Assembly (NCBI GenBank): GCA_021810805.1
Contig: JAJZHW010000003.1
Span: 1-64,000, forward strand
From: Nitrospirota bacterium
GTDB lineage: Bacteria > Nitrospirota > Leptospirillia > Leptospirillales > Leptospirillaceae
DNA length: 64,000 nucleotides
Reading direction: 5' to 3'
In this document: positions 18,485 through 26,815 of the stretch, piece after piece
How the letters are laid out: each line of letters opens with the position of its first letter
How positions within the stretch are numbered: the stretch's first letter is position 1
Made by a program: the position numbers and the translations under genes
Notes under the pieces: generated by a model
What the model was told of the DNA's origin: nothing
The model's input: the letters and a program-made list of their open reading frames with translations, nothing else
The model's database searches: none

Positions 18485-19246
18485 TCATCCGGCAATGGGA
18501 GTCAGCGCTCGTCGAACCCGCCAGAGGAGTCCCGCCACCAGCAGGGCCAGAAGAATGTCGGCGGAGGCGATCCCCCACTCCCGGAGCCAGAGGGCCACGG
18601 AGAGGTTGAAGAGATAGACCGTGAGGTAGAGTGTCGGGGGAAGGAGTCGGTCGACAATCCCCGCCTCCCCTCTTCCCTCTCCGCGAAAAGGAAGAAGGCG
18701 CCAGAGGGCAAGGATGGTCCCCCCGGTCACCGCCCAACCGGCAAAGTTCGAGAGGGTCACACCAAAATAGGCCCCCCCGTCGGGGTAGTCATAGATCTGC
18801 CCCAAAAACCACCGGCTCCCCCGGAGCGCCACCGGATCGATCACCATATCGATGGCGGTAAAGAGAAGGATGGCCACCGGAAAGAGTCGTCGCCAGAGTC
18901 TCCCTCCCGCCGCAAGGGCTTCGCCTAGGGAGCGGTTGGCCAAAAGGCCGGCCACCCCCAGGGCCCCGACGGCGAGAAAGGCAAAGGAGAGGGAGTCCAT
19001 GAGAGGAAGAATCCCCAGCCAGATTTCCCGATCCTTGGTGGTGGGAAGGTAGCGGTAGTGGCCAAAGGGGAACCAGCCCCCCGGGCGGGCGGAGGACCAC
19101 TCGAAGAGGTAGGCGACCCCCCATGCCACGGCAAAGCGAAGGATCCCCCCCAACATCCCCGTCGCCCGGGAGAGGGCCACCAGCCCCACCCCCCAGAAAA
19201 AGAAGACATACCAGCGAAAGAGCAGGGTGGAGAGGAGAAGCCCCAT
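18485..19246 (-). CDS. CruF-like membrane protein (carotenoid-synthesis family PF04240)
   Basis: Encodes 253 aa with about seven hydrophobic segments, so an inner-membrane protein. Two stretches match the CruF/bisanhydrobacterioruberin hydratase family: a FEWSSARPGGWFPFGHYRY block near residue 50 and FTAIDMVIDPVALR...YFGVTLSNFAGW near residues 135-170. Family members hydrate terminal isoprenoid double bonds of carotenoids. Here the gene starts 7 bases after a small SMR-like gene that is itself coupled to hpnI, inside a hopanoid cluster and with no carotenoid gene nearby. A role on hopanoids or another polyisoprenoid is therefore possible. Family assignment is from memory of the motifs; substrate unknown. 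Confidence 0.75.
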   Translation of the reverse strand: MGLLLSTLLFRWYVFFFWGVGLVALSRATGMLGGILRFAVAWGVAYLFEWSSARPGGWFPFGHYRYLPTTKDREIWLGILPLMDSLSFAFLAVGALGVAGLLANRSLGEALAAGGRLWRRLFPVAILLFTAIDMVIDPVALRGSRWFLGQIYDYPDGGAYFGVTLSNFAGWAVTGGTILALWRLLPFRGEGRGEAGIVDRLLPPTLYLTVYLFNLSVALWLREWGIASADILLALLVAGLLWRVRRALTPIAG

Positions 19247-19253
19247 GGCTTCC

Positions 19254-19625
19254 CTACCCCCCCGAGCGGGCGATCAGAACGACCCCCGCGGTGATCAGGG
19301 TGATCCCGCCCCATCGAAGAAGAGGGATCTTCTCCCGAAGGATGAAGCGCGCCATGAGGGCAGTCAGCACATATCCGAGCCCGGTCATCGGGACGACCTG
19401 GCTGACCGGAAGGTCCCGGAGGATCCCCAGAAGCAGGATATAGTACAAGGCCTGGAGAAAGACCCCCAGGAGCACCTCGGGGTGGCGCAAAATGGCCCGA
19501 AGGCGGCTCCCCCCCTTGGGATCGGCGCGAGTCGCCTTCATCCCCCGGGAAAGCAGGATGAATCCGGCATCCTCCAGAAGAAGGGCCAGAAGAAAGAGGG
19601 CCAGAAGGGCGCCGTAGGAGAACAT
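19254..19625 (-). CDS. Small EamA/SMR-like four-helix membrane protein linked to hpnI
   Basis: Encodes 123 aa, four transmembrane helices, of the half-size EamA/SMR type (as in ArnE/ArnF or EmrE). The end REKIPLLRWGGITLITAGVV is typical of the last helix hairpin of this superfamily. Its ATG overlaps the hpnI stop in TGATG, so translation is coupled and the two proteins probably act together. ArnE/F-type proteins flip lipid-linked sugars, so flipping a glycosylated hopanoid or a lipid-sugar donor for HpnI is an attractive idea, not shown. A paralogue lies at 51704-52150. Confidence 0.75.
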   Translation of the reverse strand: MFSYGALLALFLLALLLEDAGFILLSRGMKATRADPKGGSRLRAILRHPEVLLGVFLQALYYILLLGILRDLPVSQVVPMTGLGYVLTALMARFILREKIPLLRWGGITLITAGVVLIARSGG

Positions 19626-20839
19626 CAGTGGGCGTCAGTGGGAACGGGGTCGGTCGTGGCTTTCGGATCGAGGGAGCGAAGGGCTCCGCCCGGCAGGATG
19701 CGGTAGCGGTAGCCTCGCCAGAGGATGGATCGGCCAAAGCTCATAACATAGGCATACAGGGAGAGAATCTCCCGGGAGAACCATAACAGGGTGTCCCTGT
19801 GGGAGAGGGGCTGCCCCACAAACTCCCGAAGAAGATAGGAAGAAAGGGCCAGATGGAGGACATAGAGACCCACCGCCCCGAAGGCCATCGCCGGACTGCC
19901 CCCGACTCCCCCCAGCAGCACGGCAAGGAGAGAGAAAATAAAGGGTCGGGAGATGATCGAGAAGGAGTATCCCAGCGGTCGGAGCGAGGAGTAGGTCCGT
20001 GCCCATCGGACCTCGTGGGCGATCACGCCGGAAAGTGACTCGTCGCGGATCCGGGCATCCACCATCATATGGGAGAGAACGATCCGATAGCCCTTTTCAT
20101 GGATCAGGCGCCCCAGATGGTAGTCATCGGCCAGATAGTCCTTCATGGCGTCGAAGCCGCCGATAGCCCGAAGGGCCTCCGAGGAAAAGAGCATGGTCGG
20201 ACCATAGAGGTAGTTCAATGGGAGAAGGGCATAGGCCACAAGGCCCTGGGGAACGGCCTCGCTATTCAGCATGAGTGCCGCCAGCCTTGACGGAAAGCCG
20301 CCTTCGGGGATCCCCCGCTGCATGCAGGTGACCGCCCCGACCGTCGGATCGGCCAGCATGGGCTTCATGATCTCCCGAAGATAGGAGGGGGGGACCCGAA
20401 TATCGCTGTCGTTGACCAGGATGTAGGGGACGGAGGAGAGAATCTCCCGGGCCACCGCCGCAACCTTGTTCATCTTGCGGTTCTGACCGGTACGCTCGGA
20501 GACGACCACCAGCTCCACCTTGTCCGGAAACTCGGCCGCCAGCTCCCGAATCAGGGTGGCCGCGGGGTCAGCGGGGGAGTCGACGGTGAAGAGAATCCGA
20601 AAGGAGGGATAATCTTGGTGGATGAAGGAGAGATAGTTTTCCCGGGCGCCGAGATCGAGCCCCCGGACCGGCTTGATCATCACGACGGGCGGAAGGGCTC
20701 CATCGGGCATCCAGACATCGCGCCGGCTGCGCAGGAGACGGTCGGCCCCGAACAGGGCCCCGCCGTCAAAGATGACCCCCAAAAATCCCCCAAAAAGCGC
20801 CAGCCCTCCGGCGGCATCGAAGATCTCTCCGGGTGTCAT
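19625..20839 (-). CDS. hpnI: Hopanoid biosynthesis glycosyltransferase HpnI
   Basis: GT2-superfamily membrane glycosyltransferase of the ceramide-glucosyltransferase type. In known clusters HpnI adds N-acetylglucosamine to bacteriohopanetetrol. ATG 20839 (404 aa) lies 25 bases after the hpnJ stop; an in-frame upstream extension would overlap hpnJ and is low-complexity. Seen: an N-terminal membrane helix, PPVVMIKPVRGLD, SERTGQNRKMNKV, the metal-binding NDSDIRVPP, acceptor motif DAMKDYLADDYHLGRLI, the processivity-type motif HEVRWARTYSSLRP, and two or three C-terminal helices. The HpnI name rests on these features plus hpnJ directly upstream. HpnK, the next enzyme of the published pathway, is not in this window. 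Confidence 0.88.
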   Translation of the reverse strand: MTPGEIFDAAGGLALFGGFLGVIFDGGALFGADRLLRSRRDVWMPDGALPPVVMIKPVRGLDLGARENYLSFIHQDYPSFRILFTVDSPADPAATLIRELAAEFPDKVELVVVSERTGQNRKMNKVAAVAREILSSVPYILVNDSDIRVPPSYLREIMKPMLADPTVGAVTCMQRGIPEGGFPSRLAALMLNSEAVPQGLVAYALLPLNYLYGPTMLFSSEALRAIGGFDAMKDYLADDYHLGRLIHEKGYRIVLSHMMVDARIRDESLSGVIAHEVRWARTYSSLRPLGYSFSIISRPFIFSLLAVLLGGVGGSPAMAFGAVGLYVLHLALSSYLLREFVGQPLSHRDTLLWFSREILSLYAYVMSFGRSILWRGYRYRILPGGALRSLDPKATTDPVPTDAH

Positions 20840-20864
20840 CTGAGGGAAGTAATCTCGATCGCGG

Positions 20865-22316
20865 TCACGGGAGCTGGTGAGCCTTTTCGGCGTCCCGCCG
20901 CTTGGCCATGAAGCGGAAGAACTCCCGGGCTTCCCGGGCAATCTTCCTGATCTCGGTCAGATCGAACAGCGCCCGACGGAAGACCTTCAGGATATACCGG
21001 GGACGGAAGTAGTACTTCTTGTAGAACTTGGGGACCGCCATGAAGATCTCCCGGGAGCTGATCCCAGGGTAGGCGACATTGACCGCCTGGAAGCCGTCGT
21101 CGGTGACCATCTCCGAGTCCACAAGATAGCCATTCTCCCGGGCATACTCGTAGAAGTGGGTTCCCGGGTAGGGAGAGGCCAGGGAGACCTGAAGGGTTTC
21201 GATGTTCAGGCGGCTGGCAAAGGAGATGGTCTCGTCGATGGTCTCGGGCGTCTCTCCGGGGAGACCGACCATGAAGGTCCCGTGAATCGTCATCCCCAGC
21301 TGATGCGCATCGCGGGTGAAGTTCTCCGCCTGATCGACGCGGATCCCCTTCTTGACATTGTTCAGGATTGTCTGGTTTCCGGACTCGTATCCGACCACCA
21401 TCACCCGGCATCCCGACTCCCGCATGATCCGAAGGGTCTCGTAGTCCACATTGGCCTTCGAGTTGCATCCCCAGGAAAGGCCGAAGGACTTGAGCCCCTT
21501 GGCAAGCTCCCGGGTCCGGTCACGGTATTCCGTCAGGGTGTCATCGTCGAAGAAGAGCTCTTTGATCTGGGGGAAGGTCTTCTTGATGTAGGCGACCTCC
21601 TCGAGAACGTTTTCCACGGAACGGACCCGGTAGACATTCCCCGAAAAGGTCTGGGGCCAGAGGCAGAAGGTGCACTTGCTGCCGCAGCCGCGCCCGGTAT
21701 AGATCGAGATGTAGGGGAAGCGCATCCAGGGGATCTCATAGTCCGAGATCTTCAGATCCCGGGCATAGACCTTGGAGGCGAAGGGAAGAACATCGAGGTT
21801 CTCGATCACCGGCCGATCGGGATTGCCGATGATCTGACCATCCCGGCGAAAATGGATCCCGGCCACATCTTCGAGCCTTGCGCCCCGGGCAATCTCGGGG
21901 ATGGCATAGTCGAACTCTTCACGCACGACGAAGTCGATGACGGGGTCGGCCTTCATGGTCAGCTCTGGCAGGACGGAAGGGTGCGGTCCCACGAATCCCA
22001 CCAGCATGTTCGGGTTCCGGGCCTTGAGCCCCTGGGCCGTCAGGATGTCATTTTTGAGAGAGGGGGTACTGGTATAGAGCACCACCATATCAAAGGAGTT
22101 CGCCAAAGACAGCGTCTCGTCGCGCCCCATGTTCTGGGCCGGCGCGTCCACCACCCGGGAATTGTCGAGCATCCCGGCGGGATAGGTCAGCCAGGTCGGA
22201 TACCAGAAGGAGCGAACCTCCCGGGTGGCCTGATAGCGGGCCCCGGCCCCCCCATCGAAGTCGTCGAAGGAGGGAGGGTTGAGGAAGAGCGTTCGGAGCG
22301 GAGAGTGGGTCGTCAT
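20865..22316 (-). CDS. hpnJ: Hopanoid biosynthesis radical SAM protein HpnJ
   Basis: B12-binding-type radical SAM protein, 483 aa, named for the family that contracts the glucosamine ring of the hopanoid head group to the cyclitol ether. Residues about 10-160 form the cobalamin-binding-like domain (LFLNPPSFDDFDGG, GFVGPHPSVLPE). The radical SAM motif CxxxCxxC is CGSKCTFC near residue 215, preceded by ISIYTGRG and followed by FFDDDTLTEYRDR. GTFMVGLPGETPETI is the usual later strand. ATG 22316 is preceded by GAGG at a rather long distance. It is the first gene of the tight run hpnJ-hpnI-SMR-CruF, all minus strand. Confidence 0.93.
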   Translation of the reverse strand: MTTHSPLRTLFLNPPSFDDFDGGAGARYQATREVRSFWYPTWLTYPAGMLDNSRVVDAPAQNMGRDETLSLANSFDMVVLYTSTPSLKNDILTAQGLKARNPNMLVGFVGPHPSVLPELTMKADPVIDFVVREEFDYAIPEIARGARLEDVAGIHFRRDGQIIGNPDRPVIENLDVLPFASKVYARDLKISDYEIPWMRFPYISIYTGRGCGSKCTFCLWPQTFSGNVYRVRSVENVLEEVAYIKKTFPQIKELFFDDDTLTEYRDRTRELAKGLKSFGLSWGCNSKANVDYETLRIMRESGCRVMVVGYESGNQTILNNVKKGIRVDQAENFTRDAHQLGMTIHGTFMVGLPGETPETIDETISFASRLNIETLQVSLASPYPGTHFYEYARENGYLVDSEMVTDDGFQAVNVAYPGISSREIFMAVPKFYKKYYFRPRYILKVFRRALFDLTEIRKIAREAREFFRFMAKRRDAEKAHQLP

Positions 22317-22500
22317 AGGAGAATATCCTCAATATATCCTTGGGAATCCGAGCAGACTTGCCCCGATTTCACATAAGGAGAGTCAACGTCGTCAACTTGC
22401 AATCATTGTCCCGCCCCCACACGTCTTTTGATGTATGGGATCCACTTCCCTCCCCTGCAGCTCCGGGGGGAGGCGGGACATCCTCCCAGAGGGGAAAAGC

Positions 22501-23409
22501 TCAGTGAACCTCGATGAACTCCTCTTCCGAGGACTCGCTCCGGACCACCGTGGGTTCGAGGCCACGCTCCCGGGAGATCTCCATCAGGCGATCGATCACC
22601 CCTTCAATCAGATAATCGGGGGTGGAAGCACCCGCCGTCACACCGACGCGCTCCCGTCCGGCAAACCACTCCGCTTGAACATCGGAGGCCTTGTCCACAA
22701 GGTAGGAGGCCGGACAGAGACCCCCTGCCACCTCCTGGAGTCTTCGGGAGTTGGCCGAGCTCATCGAGCCCACGGTGATCATGACATCCATGTTGCCGGC
22801 AATCGCCAGCGCCGAGGTCTGCCGTTTCTCCGTGGCATCGCAGATCGTATTGTGAACTTCGAGCTGGGGATACCGTTCGACCAGAAGGGCGAGGATCTCG
22901 TCGAAGTACTTGATCGACTGGGTCGTCTGGGAGACGAGGGCCACCGGCCCATCGGTCAGGGGAAGCCCCGGAATCTCTTCCTTGCGGTGGAAGATGTGGA
23001 TATGGTCCTTGGCGTGGCCCTGAACCCCCATCACCTCGTCGTGGCTCTTCTCGCCCAGAAGAAGAATCGTGTAGTTCTTGTCGGCCAGGGCCTTGACGAT
23101 CCGGTGAATCTTCGAAACCAGGGGACAGGTCGTATCGACCACATCGAGTTGGCGGCTCTTGGCATCGGCAATGACGCTGGGAGCCACGCCGTGGGCACTG
23201 ATGATCAGTGTCCCCTCGCTCACCTCGGCCACGTCGTCCACCGAATGGACGCCCCGGTTGGCCAGATCGTTCACCACATGGGTGTTATGGACAATTTCGT
23301 GGAGGACAAAGATCGGACCACTGGCCTCCTCGGCCGTCTTGTGAGCCATCTTGATCGCCCGTTTGACGCCGACACAGACTCCAGCGTATTCCGTCAGAAA
23401 GATTTCCAT
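22501..23409 (-). CDS. ispH: 4-hydroxy-3-methylbut-2-enyl diphosphate reductase
   Basis: Last enzyme of the MEP pathway: reduces HMBPP to IPP and DMAPP with a [4Fe-4S] cluster. 302 aa, family length. The three cluster cysteines are in AGVCVGVKRA (residue about 12), DTTCPLVSKIH (about 96) and NTICDATEKRQ (about 193). HEIVHN, ISAHGV, SQTTQS, SMSSANSRRL and TAGASTPDYLI are all intact. AAAGGAG stands 7 bases before the ATG. Hopanoid clusters often carry ispH, which raises precursor supply for squalene. Confidence 0.97.
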   Translation of the reverse strand: MEIFLTEYAGVCVGVKRAIKMAHKTAEEASGPIFVLHEIVHNTHVVNDLANRGVHSVDDVAEVSEGTLIISAHGVAPSVIADAKSRQLDVVDTTCPLVSKIHRIVKALADKNYTILLLGEKSHDEVMGVQGHAKDHIHIFHRKEEIPGLPLTDGPVALVSQTTQSIKYFDEILALLVERYPQLEVHNTICDATEKRQTSALAIAGNMDVMITVGSMSSANSRRLQEVAGGLCPASYLVDKASDVQAEWFAGRERVGVTAGASTPDYLIEGVIDRLMEISRERGLEPTVVRSESSEEEFIEVH

Positions 23410-23427
23410 AGGGGAACTCCTTTATCG

Positions 23428-23459
23428 ATTATAGAAAAAAGCGCGTCATCGGTAGTCAA
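23428..23459 (-). promoter_or_regulatory. Candidate ispH promoter
   Basis: A perfect TATAAT on the minus strand (23428-23433) lies 18 bases before the ispH ATG, and TTGACT (23454-23459) lies upstream with a long 20-base spacer. The -10 is convincing; the -35 assignment is less so. Confidence 0.5.
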
Positions 23460-23501
23460 CGATCCCAAAAGACTCTAAGGATCTTTCTTGCAAAACACTC
23501 C

Positions 23502-24566
23502 CTATGCCTTCGCAAACTTCGCCGAAAGGTTCCGGGAAAGGCGATCGGCCAGGCGAGGTTCGAGATAATCCGGAGAGACATAATAATTCACTGCCTCCCG
23601 AAATGCCTCCTCGACGGGGGTGGGAACCAGACCCAGCTCCCGAATCGCCCGGCTCCCATCATAATACATCAATTTCTTGGCCATGCGCACCCCCTCCAAG
23701 GGAACAAGAGGTTCCTCTCCTGTCAGACGGGAGATCCCTTCCGAGATCCACGCCAGCGGGAGGATCATCTCGCGAGGGATGGTGACCCGGGGCGCCGGGA
23801 TCCCGGTGATGGCCTCCAGGTGGCGAAAGAGCTCCAGAAGGGTCATATTCTGACCGCCCAGGATGTATTTTTGTCCTGAAATGCCCTTCTGGGCAGCCAG
23901 AAGATGGCCCCGGGCAACATCCCTCACCGGTACGACATTGAGTCCGGTATGGAGGACCGCCTTCATCCGTCCCTTCAAATAATCGAGGACGATCCGTCCG
24001 GTCGGGGTCGGCTTGATGTCTCGGGCGCCGATCGGGGCCGAAGGATTCACCACCACCAGCGAGAGTCGGTCGGCATAGGAGAGGGCCACCCGCTCGGCCT
24101 CGTACTTTGAAAGCTTGTACTCTCCCACCAGGGAGGAGCGGTCGACCTCCATCGACTCATCGATGGGACGGCCGTCGCTTCTGGTCCCCAGAGCGGCGAC
24201 ACTGCTGCAGTAGACGACACGAGAGACTCCGGCCCGAAGTGCGGCATCCAGGACATTCCGGGTCCCGGTCACATTGGAGTGGAGGATCTCCCCCTTCCGC
24301 GGGGTCCAGAGCCGATAGTCGGCCGCCACATGGTAAAGGGTCTGCACCCCCTCCATGGCCCGGTCGAGCGACTCAGGATCAAGCAGGTCCCCTTCGACCC
24401 AAGAGACACGGGGGCCCCGGGGAGGAAGATTGGCGGTATGGGAAGAGGCACGATGAAGACATCGAACGGGAATCCCCTCGGAGACGAGGAGGTCGGCGAC
24501 CCAAGCCCCCACAAATCCGGTGGCTCCGGTCACAAGAGAAAGGGAGGAAGAAGGAGACGAACTCAT
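23502..24566 (-). CDS. hpnA: Hopanoid-associated sugar epimerase/reductase HpnA
   Basis: Extended short-chain dehydrogenase of the hopanoid-associated HpnA family, 354 aa. Rossmann motif TGATGFVGAWV near the N-terminus, YCSSVAALGTR with the catalytic Ser region, and the YxxxK pair in GEYKLSKYEAERVAL. The second of two in-frame ATGs (24566; the other is at 24578) fits the extended -10 promoter directly upstream. The exact reaction of HpnA in hopanoid synthesis is not well settled; it is thought to act on the sugar-derived side chain. It is transcribed in the same direction as ispH-hpnJ-hpnI but has its own promoter. Confidence 0.9.
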   Translation of the reverse strand: MSSSPSSSLSLVTGATGFVGAWVADLLVSEGIPVRCLHRASSHTANLPPRGPRVSWVEGDLLDPESLDRAMEGVQTLYHVAADYRLWTPRKGEILHSNVTGTRNVLDAALRAGVSRVVYCSSVAALGTRSDGRPIDESMEVDRSSLVGEYKLSKYEAERVALSYADRLSLVVVNPSAPIGARDIKPTPTGRIVLDYLKGRMKAVLHTGLNVVPVRDVARGHLLAAQKGISGQKYILGGQNMTLLELFRHLEAITGIPAPRVTIPREMILPLAWISEGISRLTGEEPLVPLEGVRMAKKLMYYDGSRAIRELGLVPTPVEEAFREAVNYYVSPDYLEPRLADRLSRNLSAKFAKA

Positions 24567-24573
24567 AGGATTT

Positions 24574-24582
24574 ATCATATCA
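24574..24582 (-). promoter_or_regulatory. Extended -10 promoter of hpnA, near-leaderless
   Basis: TGATATGAT on the minus strand is an extended -10 box (TGn + TATGAT, last base 24574). The predicted start at about 24567 is one base before the ATG at 24566. No clear -35 is seen, which is usual for extended -10 promoters. Confidence 0.5.
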
Positions 24583-24822
24583 CGAGGAAGAGAACATCGT
24601 AAAGGTCGACGATTCTTCCCGAAACAAGAAGAACAGTTCCATCTTCCACACGGGCCGGAACGGTTGACAGCTCCCGGAGCTCATGGCAGGATGGCCTGAA
24701 GCATCGGTCTCCCGAACACCCTTTGAGGACACCCCGCCATCGAACCGACAGACCACACACTCTCCGGGGCTCCGCCCCACAGCCGCCCTCTCTCCCCAGC
24801 GGCCGGTCTCCCCTTTGGCAGG

Positions 24823-25503
24823 ATGGGGCAAGGGCTCTTCCTGCTCGCCGCCCTTTCGTTCCTCGCCTCCTGTCGGACCACTCCCCTCCCGGTCAACGAC
24901 CAGTCCGTTCTCGACCGGGCCCGGCTCACCCTCCCCGACACCTACCCCCCCGGAAAAGCGGGGGAGGTGGTTCCCCGGCATCCACGGACAGAATCAGCCC
25001 TCCGCTCCTTGGGCTTTCGGTGGAACAATCCAAGATTTGTGGCGGGACGGCATCTGGCCAAGGACAATGAGGTGGCCTGGTTTGACCGGGAAGGAGATCT
25101 CCACGTCACCCGCTATACCGGCATTTTCCGGGAGTCGGGATACAGGATTCGCCGCTACGTTCCCTCCCAGTCCGGGGATCTTGAGCATCGGGGAACGCTC
25201 GTCAGCGCCTATCTCATGCGTTGTCTTTACGACCGGCCTGCCGCGGCCGTCCGCTATCATCATTACCTCTCCAGCGTCTCTCTCGTCGTCGAGACCTTGG
25301 CCGGAGCAGGGATCGACACCCTGATCCTTCCCGTCACCCTTCCCCTTTGCCTCTCCTCCAACAGGCTGGCTCCAGCCTTTTCCGAGGCCCGCCCCGAAGA
25401 GGACCCTGCGACTGTCCGAGAGGCCCTCCGTCGCGCCCAAAGGCTCCGTCAGAAGGGAAACCCGATCCCCACAAAGGTGACCGCCCCCGCCTCCGTCGAG
25501 TAG
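24823..25503 (+). CDS. Putative lipoprotein of unknown function
   Basis: Encodes 226 aa. MGQGLFLLAALSFLASC is a short lipoprotein signal with lipobox FLAS-C (Cys at residue 17). The rest has no family I recognise; it is Arg-rich and contains a hydrophobic stretch (LIVLPVTLPLC-like) near residue 175 that may be a membrane segment or buried helix. Codon use (GC-rich third positions) is like real genes nearby. It is the only plus-strand gene inside the hopanoid region, and its last 55 bases overlap tail-to-tail the end of the Omp85-type gene. The Shine-Dalgarno match (AGG directly before the ATG) is poor, so the start is uncertain. Confidence 0.6.
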   Translation: MGQGLFLLAALSFLASCRTTPLPVNDQSVLDRARLTLPDTYPPGKAGEVVPRHPRTESALRSLGFRWNNPRFVAGRHLAKDNEVAWFDREGDLHVTRYTGIFRESGYRIRRYVPSQSGDLEHRGTLVSAYLMRCLYDRPAAAVRYHHYLSSVSLVVETLAGAGIDTLILPVTLPLCLSSNRLAPAFSEARPEEDPATVREALRRAQRLRQKGNPIPTKVTAPASVE

Positions 25504-26786
25504 CCGACATCGACACGCCCCACCACATCCGGCTTGACCAGAGCCCGAAGCCCCACCCCGGGGTTGACGGCATAGTATCCCGCATTGGTCATCTGGGAGG
25601 CCTCCCGGAAGACCTCTCCCACCCCTAAGAATGGGGCCACCTGAAACTCCGACTGGACATTGAAGAGGTTCATGTCGAAGGCAGCAATCCGCTCCTCGAT
25701 ATTGAAGAGTGAGGCATCGTAGTCGTAGAAGCGTCCGGTCCCATAGCCTTCGAGGGTAAAGGCCCCCCCGAGCATGCTCATGGCGTAGAAGGGGATGTTC
25801 GGACCGTTCATGAGGTTGATCATGGCACGGATGGCCAGAACATCCTGATCCTGGTCCCCGTGAGGAATCCATGTCTTGTACTCGACATCGAAGCGGTCAA
25901 AGACGCTGTTCTGCCCCGGAGTCATATTGTTGTCGAGTTCGGCGAAGGCCCGGGCATAGGTTCCGGAGGTGGGGATCAGGTGGTTGTCCCGGGTATCGTA
26001 GGTGACATCGGCCCGGTGGGTGAGAATCTGGGCCCCCGTCGCGAATCCCGGAGCGTCGGGAAAGAGAAGCCCGGTATACTCCATTCCCGGCACCTGGCCC
26101 GGGGATCCCCCGTAGGAGCGGTATCGCTCCATGACCCAAGCACGGATCTTCATGTCGTCGAAGTTCATCCCGAAGGTCCCGTGGGCCGAGGTCGTGGAGA
26201 GGGTATAGTTGGACTGGTCGGAAAAGTTTGAGGTCGGGCCGATCCCATAAAAGCGGGCGGTCGGGTTCTTGAAGCTCTTCACCCGTCCATCCACGATGAA
26301 CCGCCCGCGATCGAGGGAGAGATCGCGGTAGTGAAACTCGTAGAAATTCATGATCGAGTTCGACTGGATACCGATCACATGCCAGCGCTTGAGGTTCCCC
26401 TTGTAAAACCGGTAATACCGGAATCCCGTTTCAAGGCCCATATAGGAGTTGTACATGACCGACGGAGCGAAGATCGAGGTGATCCTCCCTGACGGTTTGG
26501 CATAGAGGATCGGCACAATCGTGCCGTAGGTAAGCCCCGAGTTGTAGGAGTCTCCGATGGCCGGAACGGGAACGACCACGGTATTGTCAAAGGGGGTGCT
26601 GTAGCTGAAGGGGGGCGGAGCCCCGATGGGGAGCTGGGGAAAGGTGAGGCCCTGAGGCCCGAGGGAGGTCTGAACCGGAGCGATGGGGGCCATGGGCGGA
26701 GGAGTTCCCTGTGCCCGTTCCACTCCTCCCAGAAGGACCCAGAACAGGACGGTCATCGCGAGTAGACCTCGAAGCGTTCGAGACAC
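25449..26786 (-). CDS. Omp85/surface-antigen-type outer-membrane barrel without POTRA domains
   Basis: Predicted outer-membrane beta-barrel, 445 aa from GTG 26786. Residues 1-27 (VSRTLRGLLAMTVLFWVLLG...) look like a signal peptide with Arg-rich start; ATG 26756 is an alternative inside it. After a Pro-rich linker (residues 28-60) come alternating strands. YDTRDNHLIPTSGTYARAFAEL is close to the conserved region of Bac_surface_Ag/BamA barrels, followed by GGAFTLEGYGTGRFYD and a C-terminal strand ending in FPF. No POTRA repeats fit into the short N-terminal part, unlike BamA or TpsB. It follows hpnG by 29 bases, so it probably belongs to the shc-hpnG unit. Its cargo is unknown. Confidence 0.8.
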   Translation of the reverse strand: MSRTLRGLLAMTVLFWVLLGGVERAQGTPPPMAPIAPVQTSLGPQGLTFPQLPIGAPPPFSYSTPFDNTVVVPVPAIGDSYNSGLTYGTIVPILYAKPSGRITSIFAPSVMYNSYMGLETGFRYYRFYKGNLKRWHVIGIQSNSIMNFYEFHYRDLSLDRGRFIVDGRVKSFKNPTARFYGIGPTSNFSDQSNYTLSTTSAHGTFGMNFDDMKIRAWVMERYRSYGGSPGQVPGMEYTGLLFPDAPGFATGAQILTHRADVTYDTRDNHLIPTSGTYARAFAELDNNMTPGQNSVFDRFDVEYKTWIPHGDQDQDVLAIRAMINLMNGPNIPFYAMSMLGGAFTLEGYGTGRFYDYDASLFNIEERIAAFDMNLFNVQSEFQVAPFLGVGEVFREASQMTNAGYYAVNPGVGLRALVKPDVVGRVDVGYSTEAGAVTFVGIGFPF

Positions 26787-26815
26787 CCGATCCTGGCCCT
26801 CTTCCCCTCCTAGCG

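Noticed and set aside
25449-26786. TpsB transporter for the adhesin
   Set aside because: The barrel lacks POTRA domains, is short, and sits in the hopanoid unit 17 kb away.
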